A DNA stretch of 64,000 nt from Mycobacterium sp. (lineage in GTDB: Bacteria > Actinomycetota > Actinomycetes > Mycobacteriales > Mycobacteriaceae): NCBI GenBank assembly GCA_021732005.1, contig JAKFVT010000001.1:17923-81922 (forward strand), written 5' to 3'. Both the position numbers and the translations under genes were made by a program. Below the pieces are notes generated by a model. The model did no database searches. It was not told the DNA's origin and saw only the letters and a list, made by a program, of their open reading frames with translations. Positions 8,070 through 16,269 of the stretch are shown piece by piece. The stretch's first letter is position 1, and each line of letters opens with the position of its first letter.

Positions 8070-9335
8070 TCAGATCGTGGTCACGGTTACGGCGAGGGCG
8101 ATGCTGAACACCGTGGCGGGTACGGCCATGCCCGCGAGGAATCCGAATCCGAAGCGGCGACCGCCGGCGGCGAAGGCCAGGACAATCTTGACGAGCAGAT
8201 TCGACCCCAGTGCGGCACTGACCGCAACGAGCGCAGTGTCTACGGTGATATCGCCCTTGGCGGCGAGGCTGGCGGCGGCAACCGAGCCGGCGTGGGCGTC
8301 GGCGAGACCCGCGGCGAACGCCGCAAGAACTGCCCCGTTGGGGCCAAGGACTTCTGCGCCCCAACGGCCGACCAGCAGGGCAAGGGTCAGCACGGCGGCC
8401 AGGACGATGGCGGGCCGCAGCGCAAAGGGTCGGCTTGCCGGCACCGCTTCAACTTCCCCGGCCGTGCCGTTTTCCTGATGCGTCCGGGTGGCGCTCCGGT
8501 AGACGCCGGCGGCGATCACGACGAGTACCACCGCCCCGGCGACCACGGGAGGCCACAGGCGGCGCAGCACTTCGACGTCCACGAGGCCGATCACAATAAT
8601 GAGCTGCACGAAGGTGGCGAGGCTGGCGAGGAGCGCACCGGCCAGCGGCGCCCGCCAGCTCGCGGCCGTCCTGCTGAGCCGACCCATCGACGCCGTCGTT
8701 GCGCTCGCCGAGATGAACCCGCCGGCCAGGCCGGTGACGAGCAGACCTCGCTCGGGTCCGAGCGCCCGAACGCCGATGTAGCCCACCCAGCCGATGCCGG
8801 TGAGCAGCACGACGAGGAACCACACCTTCGAGGGATTGAGTACGCCGTAGGGTCCCATCCCTCGATCGGGTAGCAGCGGCAGGACGACGAAGGCTACGAC
8901 GAGGAACTTGATGGCGTCCTCGAGTTCGACTTCGCTGACTATCTCGCGGGCGAACCGGTGAATGCGCGTCTTCGACACCAGCAGGCCAGCAACGACCACG
9001 GCGAGGGCCACGGCGACTGCTGGGCGGGTGTATGCGAGTGCACCGAGCAGGTAGGTGACGAGTGCGGCGATCTCCGTGGTGGTTCCAGGGTCTTCTTCGC
9101 TGGTGCGAAAGTAGGCGAGCGCCAGGATCGCCCCGACACCGACGAGACCTCCCACGACAGCCCACTTGTCTACGCTGGCGGCAACAGCCCCCACCAGCGA
9201 CAGCAGTGCGAACGACCGCGATCCGGTGGGCACCTTGCGGGTGTGACTATGTTCCCGCTCCAAGCCGAGAAGCAGCCCAATGGCCAGCGCCACCAGGAAC
9301 GGCTGGATCTGCAGCCAGCTCACAACGACCCCCAT
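8070..9335 (-). CDS. MgtC/SapB and DUF4010 membrane protein
   Basis: The 421-residue product is an inner-membrane protein with about 11 hydrophobic segments. The N-terminal part (FLVALAIGLLLGLEREHS, then TGSRSFALLSLVGAV) has the signature of the MgtC/SapB family. The C-terminal half, with GLAGGFISASATTASMG and several long helices, fits DUF4010, which is fused to MgtC-like domains in many bacteria. Such proteins are linked to magnesium limitation and acid stress, but their activity is unproven. I placed the start at the ATG at 9335; the frame extends 18 codons upstream without a clear ribosome site. It diverges from the universal stress protein gene at 9582. Confidence 0.8.
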   Translation of the reverse strand: MGVVVSWLQIQPFLVALAIGLLLGLEREHSHTRKVPTGSRSFALLSLVGAVAASVDKWAVVGGLVGVGAILALAYFRTSEEDPGTTTEIAALVTYLLGALAYTRPAVAVALAVVVAGLLVSKTRIHRFAREIVSEVELEDAIKFLVVAFVVLPLLPDRGMGPYGVLNPSKVWFLVVLLTGIGWVGYIGVRALGPERGLLVTGLAGGFISASATTASMGRLSRTAASWRAPLAGALLASLATFVQLIIVIGLVDVEVLRRLWPPVVAGAVVLVVIAAGVYRSATRTHQENGTAGEVEAVPASRPFALRPAIVLAAVLTLALLVGRWGAEVLGPNGAVLAAFAAGLADAHAGSVAAASLAAKGDITVDTALVAVSAALGSNLLVKIVLAFAAGGRRFGFGFLAGMAVPATVFSIALAVTVTTI

Positions 9336-9581
9336 TCGCCGAACCAAAAGGACATTACGTCGATCAGACTCAAAACCGTGATCCTCCACCTCAAACAGCG
9401 TGGGATTCCGGGACTGACGGTGGGTTGGCAGAGCCAGCCACGGCGAGTTTCGGGCAAGTTGCAGCGACTCCGTCGACCGGGCCGTCGTGCATTCGGCGCG
9501 GTTGCGGTGATCGTGGCCTGCAGGGCGGTAGACCTTGGAAGTGAGACAGAATCACAACACCGACACCTGTGGAGGTCGACG

Positions 9582-10445
9582 ATGTCAGTCCGTGTGGTCA
9601 TGGGGTACGACGGCTCGCCGGAGGCGGCCGCCGCGATTAATGCAGGCGGGCAACTGTTCCCAGGGGCGCATGCGTGGATCGTTTACCTATGGGTGCCGCC
9701 ATTTGCCAGTGACAAAGTGCGCCGGCGGTTGCGTGCCCGCGCTCAAGACATCGATGACTTGATCGCGATGATCGAGCAGGAAGGCGAGCGCGAGGCTCAG
9801 CGACTTGTTGCGACGGGTGTCACGTTGGCCAGCGCCGCTGGGTGGGCGGCCGTACCGCTGCTGAAACGGACCTGGGGCGGCGAAGGCTGGCGGGTCGCGC
9901 AGTCCGCCGAGGAGGTCGACGCGGACCTCGTGCTCGTCGGCTCTCGCGGTCTGGGCGGCACCCAAGCGGTGCTGGGCAGCGTGTCCGACATGGTCGTGCA
10001 CTACTGCGCACGACCTATTGTCGTCGTCCCACATCCACTGTTGTCGGCAGAGTGCGCGGCACTGTCGGCAGGGCCAGTGGTTATCGGCTGGGACGGCTCA
10101 GCCGGCTCCGAGACCGCACTCTCCGCGGCCGCGCGCCTGTTGCCCGAACGGGACCTGTTGCTCGTCTCGGTCGACGACGACACCCCGCCGGCACCGACCG
10201 CTGAAGAGGTACGGGGGCGAAAAGTATCGCAACTCAACGTCGGGCGGCGTCGTGGTCTCCACGCCCAGACAATCGCAGATGCTCTGATCAAGACCGCCCG
10301 CGAGCGCAGTGCGGCGGTAATCGTGGTCGGATCACGCGGACGCTCAGCGGCGCTTGAGATTGTGCTGGGCAGCGTCGCCATGGCCATCCTGCATCGGGCA
10401 GAGTGCCCCGTGATGGTGGTGCCGAGCGGGTGGAAAGCTCCTTAG
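9582..10445 (+). CDS. tandem universal stress protein
   Basis: This 287-residue cytoplasmic protein carries two universal stress protein domains. Each begins with a strand and a D-G-S element (VVMGYDGSPEAA and VVIGWDGSAGSE) and ends with the ATP-binding loop (GSRGLGGTQAVLGSV and GSRGRSAALEIVLGSV) followed by P-hydrophobic-VVP. Tandem USPs of this kind, such as M. tuberculosis Rv2623 and Rv2005c, bind ATP and belong to the hypoxia/dormancy response. The start is the ATG at 9582 with GGAGG 6 nt upstream; the frame is open earlier but not coding. A GGGACT half-site lies about 170 bp upstream. Confidence 0.9.
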   Translation: MSVRVVMGYDGSPEAAAAINAGGQLFPGAHAWIVYLWVPPFASDKVRRRLRARAQDIDDLIAMIEQEGEREAQRLVATGVTLASAAGWAAVPLLKRTWGGEGWRVAQSAEEVDADLVLVGSRGLGGTQAVLGSVSDMVVHYCARPIVVVPHPLLSAECAALSAGPVVIGWDGSAGSETALSAAARLLPERDLLLVSVDDDTPPAPTAEEVRGRKVSQLNVGRRRGLHAQTIADALIKTARERSAAVIVVGSRGRSAALEIVLGSVAMAILHRAECPVMVVPSGWKAP

Positions 10446-10900
10446 TCCTGAAACTTTCTTAGGTGTGCACTCGACCGGTCGGTCGAACATCTCTCCGTAG
10501 GTTCCCGCCGAGGATGGCACGACGGTGGCGCTTAGCCGGGTGATGATCTCGTCGCGACCGTCCTGTCCGGTGTTGAGGGCGTCGGCGCGGCGTCGGTGTC
10601 GTGGGGCCCGGACTGCTCGCGCGGCCCATGGCGCCCGTGATCGGCAACCACTACAGGCCTTCCTCAGCGAGTTGCGACTCACCCGCCAACGCGCAGTCCT
10701 GGCAACACTGGACGTGGCCGACGACAACGATGATTCTCGATGACAACGGTATCCGGCACCGGGTGTCAGCTCGGACCCGCGGAAAGGACTGCTCAGCAGG
10801 GTGATTGCGCGCCCGCGCAGTCCCGATGCCGCCGCCACCGAGGTGGCGGCGGCATCCCGGCTTGACGAACGCTATCCGGTGCGCACCCCCACGTACACGT
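10446..10900. other. gap without a recognisable gene
   Basis: I see no convincing coding frame. A minus-strand stretch containing GQDGRDEIITRLSATVVPSS (about 10470-10570) has a protein-like composition but no recognisable family, and may be another remnant. Confidence 0.3.
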
Positions 10901-11420
10901 TCACTGCTGGAAGCGGTAGCCCATGCCCGTTTCGGCCAGCAAGTGATGGGGATGGGAAGGTCGTCTTCCAGCTTGCGCCGCAGGTGGCCCAGATAGACTC
11001 GCAGGTAATTGGTTCCGATCGCTGCCATCGCACCCCGGGCCTTCATGAGCAACTCTTCGCGGCCGACGAGTTTGCCGCGGTTGCGCACCAGCGTCTCCAG
11101 AATGCGCCACTCGGTGCGAGTCAGATGCACTTCGGTGCCGTGCTTGATCACTCTCATCGCCGATAGATCAACGGTGAGGGCAGCGGTCTCGACGACGGGG
11201 TGGTTGGTCTCGGCCGTCACCGCGCCGCGGCGCACCACCGCACGCAGGCGCGCCAAGAACTCCTCCATCGCAAAGGGTTTGACCAAGTAGTCGTCAGCAC
11301 CGGCGTCGAGCGCTTCGAATTTGTCGTGGACGTCGGCCCGCCCGGAGAGTACGAGCACCGGTGCGATCATCCGGCATCGCAAGTCGATCAGGACATCAGC
11401 CACCGTCAGCGCTGGGAATG
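10901..11420 (-). pseudogene. truncated and frameshifted KdpE-like response regulator
   Basis: The minus strand encodes the second half of a receiver domain (APVLVLSGRADVHDKFEALD and the KPF loop DDYLVKPFAMEEF) followed by a winged-helix output domain (EVHLTRTEWRILETLVRN). The first 50-60 residues, including the phospho-acceptor aspartate, are missing. A stop lies upstream in the same frame. Near the end the frame shifts: LRRKLEDD continues in another frame as LLAETGMGYRFQQ and stops at 10901, matching the KdpE C terminus. No kdpFABC or KdpD gene is nearby. It is almost certainly non-functional. Confidence 0.75.
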
Positions 11421-11637
11421 CGCCGCTTTGTAACTAGACCCCAAGGGCCAGGTAAGCGAAGGCGTTCAGTACCGAGGCTGACGGTCGTTCGGAACCAAGT
11501 AGATAGGCGATGGACGGGTGTGGCGTTAATGTTTGGCGACGTGGTGTCAAGGACTCGTTAACAACGCATTAGTGGTGTCATCGCGGGGTGTAGCAATGAA
11601 TGGGGTTGCCGCACAACAGGATAATTACTACTAGTCA

Positions 11638-12003
11638 GTGAGGGTGTGCCAGATGACGTCGTCGTCGCAGGCGGGGTCTGTTGTCCATCGGCGGCTTAAC
11701 GGCACGCTAGCTGAGCTGCGGGTGGCGGTAGCAGCGGGGATAGCTCCGAGCCAGGAGCTTGCGGTGCGGGCTGGAGCCCTGGCGAGCAATGCGACGATGA
11801 CGGGGATGCTGTTGCGGTGTGCCGGGCAGAACTACCTGGCCGCGGGCCGGTTGTGGCAGCACATCGCTGGGTATCTCGATGATAGTGATCAGCGCGTGGC
11901 GGTGTTGCGGCTGGCCGCACAGTGTTGGGTCAGTGGCGGCAATACCGGTCTTGCCCGGAAATGCATGGACCGGGCTGCGGCGGTGCAGGCACGACAGTGT
12001 TGA
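11638..12003 (+). CDS. hypothetical alpha-helical protein
   Basis: The 121-residue product starts with GTG at 11638 or ATG at 11653. It is rich in alanine and leucine without a membrane segment and appears all-helical (for example ALASNATMTGMLLRCAGQNY). The C-terminal half, with cysteines in RLAAQCWVSG and ARKCMDRAA, looks like a tetratricopeptide-like helical pair, but I do not recognise a family. It ends 8 bp before the DUF3349 gene, so the two probably form an operon. A palindrome-like TTACTACTAGTCAGTG directly precedes the start. Confidence 0.55.
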   Translation: MRVCQMTSSSQAGSVVHRRLNGTLAELRVAVAAGIAPSQELAVRAGALASNATMTGMLLRCAGQNYLAAGRLWQHIAGYLDDSDQRVAVLRLAAQCWVSGGNTGLARKCMDRAAAVQARQC

Positions 12004-12011
12004 GGATCCTT

Positions 12012-12509
12012 GTGAGCGCTTGCCGCAGAATCGAATTCGTGCTGGCACGCATGCTCGTCTTCCTGCGCGACGGGTATCCGGACGCGGTTCCCGCCACCGG
12101 CTATCTGCCCCTGTTAGGGCTGCTGGAGCGCCGGGTGTCCGATGATGACGTGGCGGCAGTAGCAGGCCAGCTGCTAGCGCGGGACCAGATGCCGATCGCC
12201 GACACCGATATCGGGGTGGCGATCACCAAGATCACCAGCGGGCTGCCCTCTGCGCAAGACACCGTCCGGGTCCGACAACGCATCGAAGCCCTGGCGGCCA
12301 CCGCCGTCGACGACCCGTCGCACACCGCGAGTGCAGCCATCCAACGCGAGAGGAGGACACCGCGATGGTGTCCTGGTGTAGTACGCCGGCTGACCGTCGC
12401 GTGGGCCCTCACGCCTGCCGAGCGGGCCCACCTGCGTGCGTCACGCCCTCCACTGGCGGTGATCACTGCCTCACTGGGCGCCCACCCACACCGACAACAC
12501 GGTATCTGA
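12012..12509 (+). CDS. DUF3349 family protein
   Basis: The first 100 residues match DUF3349, a small mycobacterial family that includes Rv0543c. The sequence has FLRDGYPDAVPATGYLPLL, then ERRVSDDDVAAVAG and DTDIGVAITKITSGLPS. The domain folds as a helical bundle of unknown function. I chose the GTG at 12012, which has GAGGA 5 nt upstream; the frame is open further back inside the preceding gene. After about residue 110 the sequence becomes arginine- and proline-rich (QRERRTPRWCPGVVRRL) and no longer fits the family, so the C-terminal 55 residues may be read-through after a frameshift. Confidence 0.7.
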   Translation: MSACRRIEFVLARMLVFLRDGYPDAVPATGYLPLLGLLERRVSDDDVAAVAGQLLARDQMPIADTDIGVAITKITSGLPSAQDTVRVRQRIEALAATAVDDPSHTASAAIQRERRTPRWCPGVVRRLTVAWALTPAERAHLRASRPPLAVITASLGAHPHRQHGI

Positions 12510-12588
12510 GTGCTGCTTGACAAACGATCGTTACTGAGACACCGCCGACCTCACCGCGTTCTGAACCAACACGCCACCCAGCCACCGC

Positions 12589-12807
12589 CTACACCACCTT
12601 GCCCTCCAACCCGGCCATACTGGCAATGTCCCGCACGCTTTCCCCGCGAACCGCCAGCGCCGCCAGCGCCGTTCCACATGCCCGCCGCCGCGCAGCGCAC
12701 CGCCTCGGACCTGCTCGCTCGTCGGACACGGGTCTTCGCCCGCTACGGCGCCCCGAGCGCCGAGCAGGCCTCTCGCCGAATCTGTCGGCCGAGACGACCT
12801 CGAACAT
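12589..12807 (-). pseudogene. possible helix-turn-helix remnant
   Basis: The 72-residue minus frame ends in ALAALAVRGESVRDIASMAG, which has the spacing of a helix-turn-helix of the kind seen in short actinobacterial regulatory proteins. The first half is arginine- and glycine-rich. There is no clear ribosome site, and the frame breaks soon after the motif. It may be a degraded small regulator or chance similarity. Confidence 0.25.
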
Positions 12808-12886
12808 GGGTTGTAGAACGGGTTATCGCCAGCACCCCGGATGTGCGCCTCTTTGCAGCATCTCTTGGCGGCCACCACTCCCACTG

Positions 12887-13224
12887 CTACCAATGACCGC
12901 GACAAGCCGGTCCTGAATGAACCCGCCGGATATGGCTAACCGCTGTGACGGCTGGGTCGTGTTCTCGTGTGGCACTTGCCGGAAGTGATGTGAGTGCGTG
13001 CAGCCGACCGATCGGCGGCGGCAGTCGTGTCGAGTCGGGCTGGCCGGTACCCGTCGCCGCTGCCCCTTCAGCCCTGAAGCCATGGATCTTGAGGAAAGCG
13101 GGCCCGACTTTCGGCACCGTGACGTGGGACTCGAACAGCGTCCCCGCGACCGCGAACGGACCCCCGGCGACGACGAGGTTGCCGTTGGCGTCGGGACGAT
13201 ATCCGAACGCTGCCGCATGCTCGG
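12887..13224 (-). pseudogene. unrecognised coding fragment
   Basis: Directly after the stop of the membrane protein gene at 13225, another minus frame reads RAEVAEHAAAFGYRPDANG and then NLVVAGGPFAVAGTLF with HVTVPKVGPAFLKIHGF. This looks like real protein for about 60 residues, then becomes low-complexity before a stop at 12887. There is no start codon with a ribosome site, so it is probably the interior of a truncated gene. I do not recognise the family. Confidence 0.35.
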
Positions 13225-13995
13225 CTACTTCAGCACGTTGATCGCGCGAGCGATGACCAAGGCCAGCGTTGATACCGCGACCAGGGACTGCAGCGCCATC
13301 ATGGCCTTGGCGCGGCGCGTTAGCGGCATCGTGTCGGTCGGTGAGAACGCCACCACATTGGTGAAGCTGACGTAGAGGTAGTCCAGAAAACGCGGTTCCC
13401 AGTCTTTGGGTGCCAGCTCGGGCTTGTCAGTCTGCGGGAACATGAAGTCGGGATAGCACCGCTTGGGATGGCGTTCGTCGACGCCGGCCCGCCCGAAAGG
13501 ACCACCCAGATCGGTTTCCCAATACCAGATGCCAAACACGATGATGTTGGTCAAGAACACCGCTCCGCCGCTGCCCAGCAGCACCGCGGCGTTGTTGCTG
13601 ACCTGCCCGGTCAGGATGCGGTAGTCCAGGATCAGGGCCGAGGCGGTGTTGTCGGTGGTGATCGCGATCAGCAGCACCAGGGTGGCAGCTTTGCCCAGCC
13701 GGGTGGAGCGGCTGAGGTGGACCGGGTTGATGATCGTGAGGATCACCAGCAGCAGCGCTTCCAGCGATATCAACGGCCAACGCGGAACTACCGTGTACTG
13801 CAGCGGAATCGCGAACTGCAGAACCATCGCGGCGATCAGGGCGAGGAAGACCGGCCAGCGACTCTCCGGGTTACCCGGTCGCAACCAGGCAGGCAACCGC
13901 TCGTGGTGTTCGCCCGGCCGACGCCCGCCCGGGGACGTCAAATTCGTCTTCGGCTCGCCAACCGCCTCGTTCATGCTAGGGATTATGTCGACCAC
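13225..13995 (-). CDS. membrane protein, DUF1345-like
   Basis: The 256-residue product has a polar N terminus of about 45 residues and then four to five hydrophobic segments, including FLALIAAMVLQFAIPLQY and NNAAVLLGSGGAVFLTNIIV. The last part (YLYVSFTNVVAFSPTDTMPL, then RRAKAMMALQSLVAVSTLAL) resembles the C-terminal half of DUF1345 and pore-loop regions of ion-channel-like proteins. It is an inner-membrane protein of unknown transport function. Possible starts are GTG 13995 and ATG 13974; neither has a strong ribosome site. Confidence 0.7.
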   Translation of the reverse strand: MVDIIPSMNEAVGEPKTNLTSPGGRRPGEHHERLPAWLRPGNPESRWPVFLALIAAMVLQFAIPLQYTVVPRWPLISLEALLLVILTIINPVHLSRSTRLGKAATLVLLIAITTDNTASALILDYRILTGQVSNNAAVLLGSGGAVFLTNIIVFGIWYWETDLGGPFGRAGVDERHPKRCYPDFMFPQTDKPELAPKDWEPRFLDYLYVSFTNVVAFSPTDTMPLTRRAKAMMALQSLVAVSTLALVIARAINVLK

Positions 13996-14337
13996 GTCGC
14001 CGGTAGTTGCAACAATCGACGGACGGATGGGATCGCAGAAATGTCACTCGGACATTCGCCGTTTCCCAGAAACGGGATTTGAAGAGCGGCCAGCTACTTC
14101 GGACCGAAAGTCAGGATGACAGGATTGACTGATGTTGCGCTCATGCGCGGGCAGCCTCGACGAGGCCACCACCTTCTGGCTCAATAATGACCGCCCCTTT
14201 GACCTCGCCGCGTGGTCGATATGGTCGTGGAACTCCTCAACGCATCGCTGCTCCGCGCTGCACGGCTGGCCCCGGACGTAGACGAAACACATGCCATCGC
14301 AGCGCTCGCGGATCCCACCGCATGGCTAACGCACTCG

Positions 14338-14500
14338 TCACCTCAACACTCGACGGCGCCAGGCGATGTAGCCGTGGGACGGATCAGCGACGCGCCATCG
14401 TGGTTGAATCCGTAGGCGGCGCAGATGATCTCAGGATCAGCCACCACATCACTGCCGACACCGATGAAGCTGACCGGGCCAACCACTGATGCGCTGCCGA
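14338..14500 (-). pseudogene. C-terminal remnant of an FAD-dependent aromatic monooxygenase
   Basis: The minus frame reads VGPVSFIGVGSDVVADPE and then ASLIRP. One frame away it continues HGYIAWRRRVLR and stops at 14338. LVRPDGHVAWR is the typical C-terminal signature of aromatic-ring hydroxylases of the PheA/TfdB type. Only about 50 residues remain and they contain a frameshift, so nothing functional is left. Confidence 0.5.
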
Positions 14501-14738
14501 CTGCAGCCTCTGTGCACCACTATTCGTCATTCGTGCTCCTTCACAACGTTCATCATCGATGGCCGACTGATGGGCGCGCCCAGCCCGACGCGTGGCGCGC
14601 CCAAATCGACCATTACCTAATCAACGGCAGAAATCCCGTGCTGATTGATTGGGAGGCGGCATGCCCGGCTGCTCACCCCGATGTGGTGAGGGCGACTGGC
14701 TCGACCTAATCCCCTTGCACAGAAAAAGACTCGACGCG

Positions 14739-14903
14739 TTACTGTCCTACCGCCATCTCCACTGAACCGATCGCGTTCAGCAGCTCACCCCAGAACTCTC
14801 TCTCGGCGCGTCGACGCTCACGATTGTCAAGCTTGATCTCGTCGAGGTGACGCGAGATAGTCCTGAGCTGGTCCATAAGTTCTTGGTATTGCGGTTCATC
14901 CAC
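14739..14903 (-). CDS. short hypothetical protein (54 aa)
   Basis: A GTG at 14903 opens a clean 54-codon frame ending in TAA at 14739. The product (VDEPQYQELMDQLRTISRHL, then EIKLDNRERRRAEREFWGEL) is strongly amphipathic and probably one long coiled-coil helix. AAGGG stands 9 nt before the GTG. It overlaps the end of another short frame at 14896 by 8 bp, suggesting a coupled pair. I know of no family. Confidence 0.5.
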   Translation of the reverse strand: MDEPQYQELMDQLRTISRHLDEIKLDNRERRRAEREFWGELLNAIGSVEMAVGQ

Positions 14904-15042
14904 TGTCAGTAACCCTTCTCCAGGTATCAGCTGGGGCGCCCGGCTCGATCAGCGACCGCAGCCGCAGCCACCACGACCGGGCTGTCGACTCCGGATCGCT
15001 CACCGCACGCTGCTTTCCCCGACGCCGCACCGGCGGCGGCAC
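14896..15042 (-). CDS. short basic hypothetical protein (48 aa)
   Basis: The frame opens with GTG at 15042 and reads VPPPVRRRGKQRAVSDPEST followed by ARSWWLRLRSLIEPGAPADT. It is basic and contains a tryptophan pair. It ends inside the start of the 54-residue frame downstream. The composition looks coding, but the start is uncertain and no family is recognised. It could be the tail of a longer lost gene. Confidence 0.35.
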   Translation of the reverse strand: MPPPVRRRGKQRAVSDPESTARSWWLRLRSLIEPGAPADTWRRVTDSG

Positions 15043-15093
15043 ATTACGAAGTGTGCTGGCCGCATGGTTTCTTGTCCCATGTTTACGCGTTCT

Positions 15094-15981
15094 CTAGGGT
15101 TGGCGGGCGACGATCACGGGTGTCTGCGCCGCCTGGACCACTGCCTCACTGACCGAGCCCAGCAGCATTCCCGCGAATCCACCGCGGCCGCGGCTGCCGA
15201 CGACGACGAGTTGGGCCGACTCCGAATGTTCGACCAGTCGACGAGCCGGCTGATCGAACACGACCTCGCGGCGCACGACGACGTCGGGGTACTCGCGCTG
15301 CCATTCCGCCAGCTGTTCGGCGAGGATCTTGTCCTCCAACGACTTCAACGCCGGCCAATCCACATCTGGCATCGCCTCGGCGCCCACATCCGTCCACGCC
15401 CTCAGGACCACCAGTTCCACACCCCGCCGCGAGGCTTCCTCGAAAGCGATCGCCGTTGCCGACGTCGACGCCGACGAACCGTCGGTTCCCACCAGCACCG
15501 GCGACTGTCCGGGGTGCGGCATCGCCGGATATTCGTCATGGATGACCGCGACTGGACAATGCGCATGATGGACCAACCCGAAACTGACCGACCCCAGCAG
15601 TCTGCGCTCAAACGCACCCCGCCCCCGGCACCCCACCACAATCATCCGGGCATCCTTGGACAACCCAACCAGCGTCGGCACGACCGACGACACCATCACC
15701 TCACTGCTAACCAGTCGCGCGCTGCCTCGCCCGGTGCTCTCCTCGGCGATCGCGATCGCGTCGGCGATGAGCCTCTTCGATTGTTCAGCCTGCCATTGAC
15801 CGAAGCGCACCGGGGTGGAGGTGCCCGGCCACACCACCGCCGGTGGGGTCAGGACGTGCACGACGTTCAGTGAAACGTCGCGCATCGCCGCCTCGCGCGC
15901 AGCCCACCACACCGCCGATTTCGAGAACGGCGACCCGTCGACACCGACAACGATTCCCGGACATGAGACAACAGTTGACAT
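15094..15981 (-). CDS. tandem universal stress protein, Rv2005c/Rv2623-like
   Basis: The 295-residue cytoplasmic product has two USP domains. The first begins [20 protein letters not shown] and ends [16 protein letters not shown]. The second begins [14 protein letters not shown] and ends [17 protein letters not shown]. Both contain the G-x2-G-x9-G(S/T) nucleotide loop. The WW-AA-EA pattern after DGS is typical of the dormancy-linked mycobacterial USPs. A good ribosome site (GGGAGGA, 6 nt before ATG) fixes the start. The MgtA-like ATPase gene lies upstream in the same direction, about 290 bp away, an arrangement that recalls the Rv1996-ctpF pair of M. tuberculosis. Confidence 0.9.
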   Translation of the reverse strand: MSTVVSCPGIVVGVDGSPFSKSAVWWAAREAAMRDVSLNVVHVLTPPAVVWPGTSTPVRFGQWQAEQSKRLIADAIAIAEESTGRGSARLVSSEVMVSSVVPTLVGLSKDARMIVVGCRGRGAFERRLLGSVSFGLVHHAHCPVAVIHDEYPAMPHPGQSPVLVGTDGSSASTSATAIAFEEASRRGVELVVLRAWTDVGAEAMPDVDWPALKSLEDKILAEQLAEWQREYPDVVVRREVVFDQPARRLVEHSESAQLVVVGSRGRGGFAGMLLGSVSEAVVQAAQTPVIVARQP

Positions 15982-16269
15982 TTCACGTCCTCCCGGAACT
16001 CATCGTCTGCGGGCAGAACAGCTGCTCCACCGATGACGTTAGGAGTCCGGCGGTGCAACCGTCAGGAGCCATTGGTCACCGACCAAGTCGCCACAGGACC
16101 TCCACCACGACCACCGCCAAGAACATGTAAGGGTCTCACCGTTCCCACCCCGCATTCAACCAAATGTGGTAGCGCCCTTCACACCTGGCAGTGAGGCTCT
16201 TCATCGATAGAAGTGCGCACCCTGCCTACCCGCTGTTGAGACGGCGCCAAGCCCAAGGCTTCTCATCGT

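Noticed and set aside
7822..8478. A 218-residue plus-strand protein opposite the MgtC-like gene
   Set aside because: Only its first part (DUF302 fragment) is protein-like; the rest is the reverse of the membrane protein gene.
8958..9581. A long N-terminal extension of the first universal stress protein
   Set aside because: The frame is open but the sequence is antisense to the MgtC-like gene and a perfect ribosome site lies at 9582.
11623..11640. Fifth copy of the transposon ACTAGT operator before the 11638 gene
   Set aside because: TTACTACTAGTCAGTG shares the centre, but its flanks do not fit the consensus, and it is 20 kb from the XRE gene.
13468..14082. Plus-strand protein of about 200 residues opposite the DUF1345-like gene
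   Set aside because: Composition is that of an antisense frame, with long Q/R/D runs and no domain.
14425..14709. 94-residue plus-strand gene
   Set aside because: No ribosome site, no recognisable motif, and it overlaps the monooxygenase remnant on the other strand.
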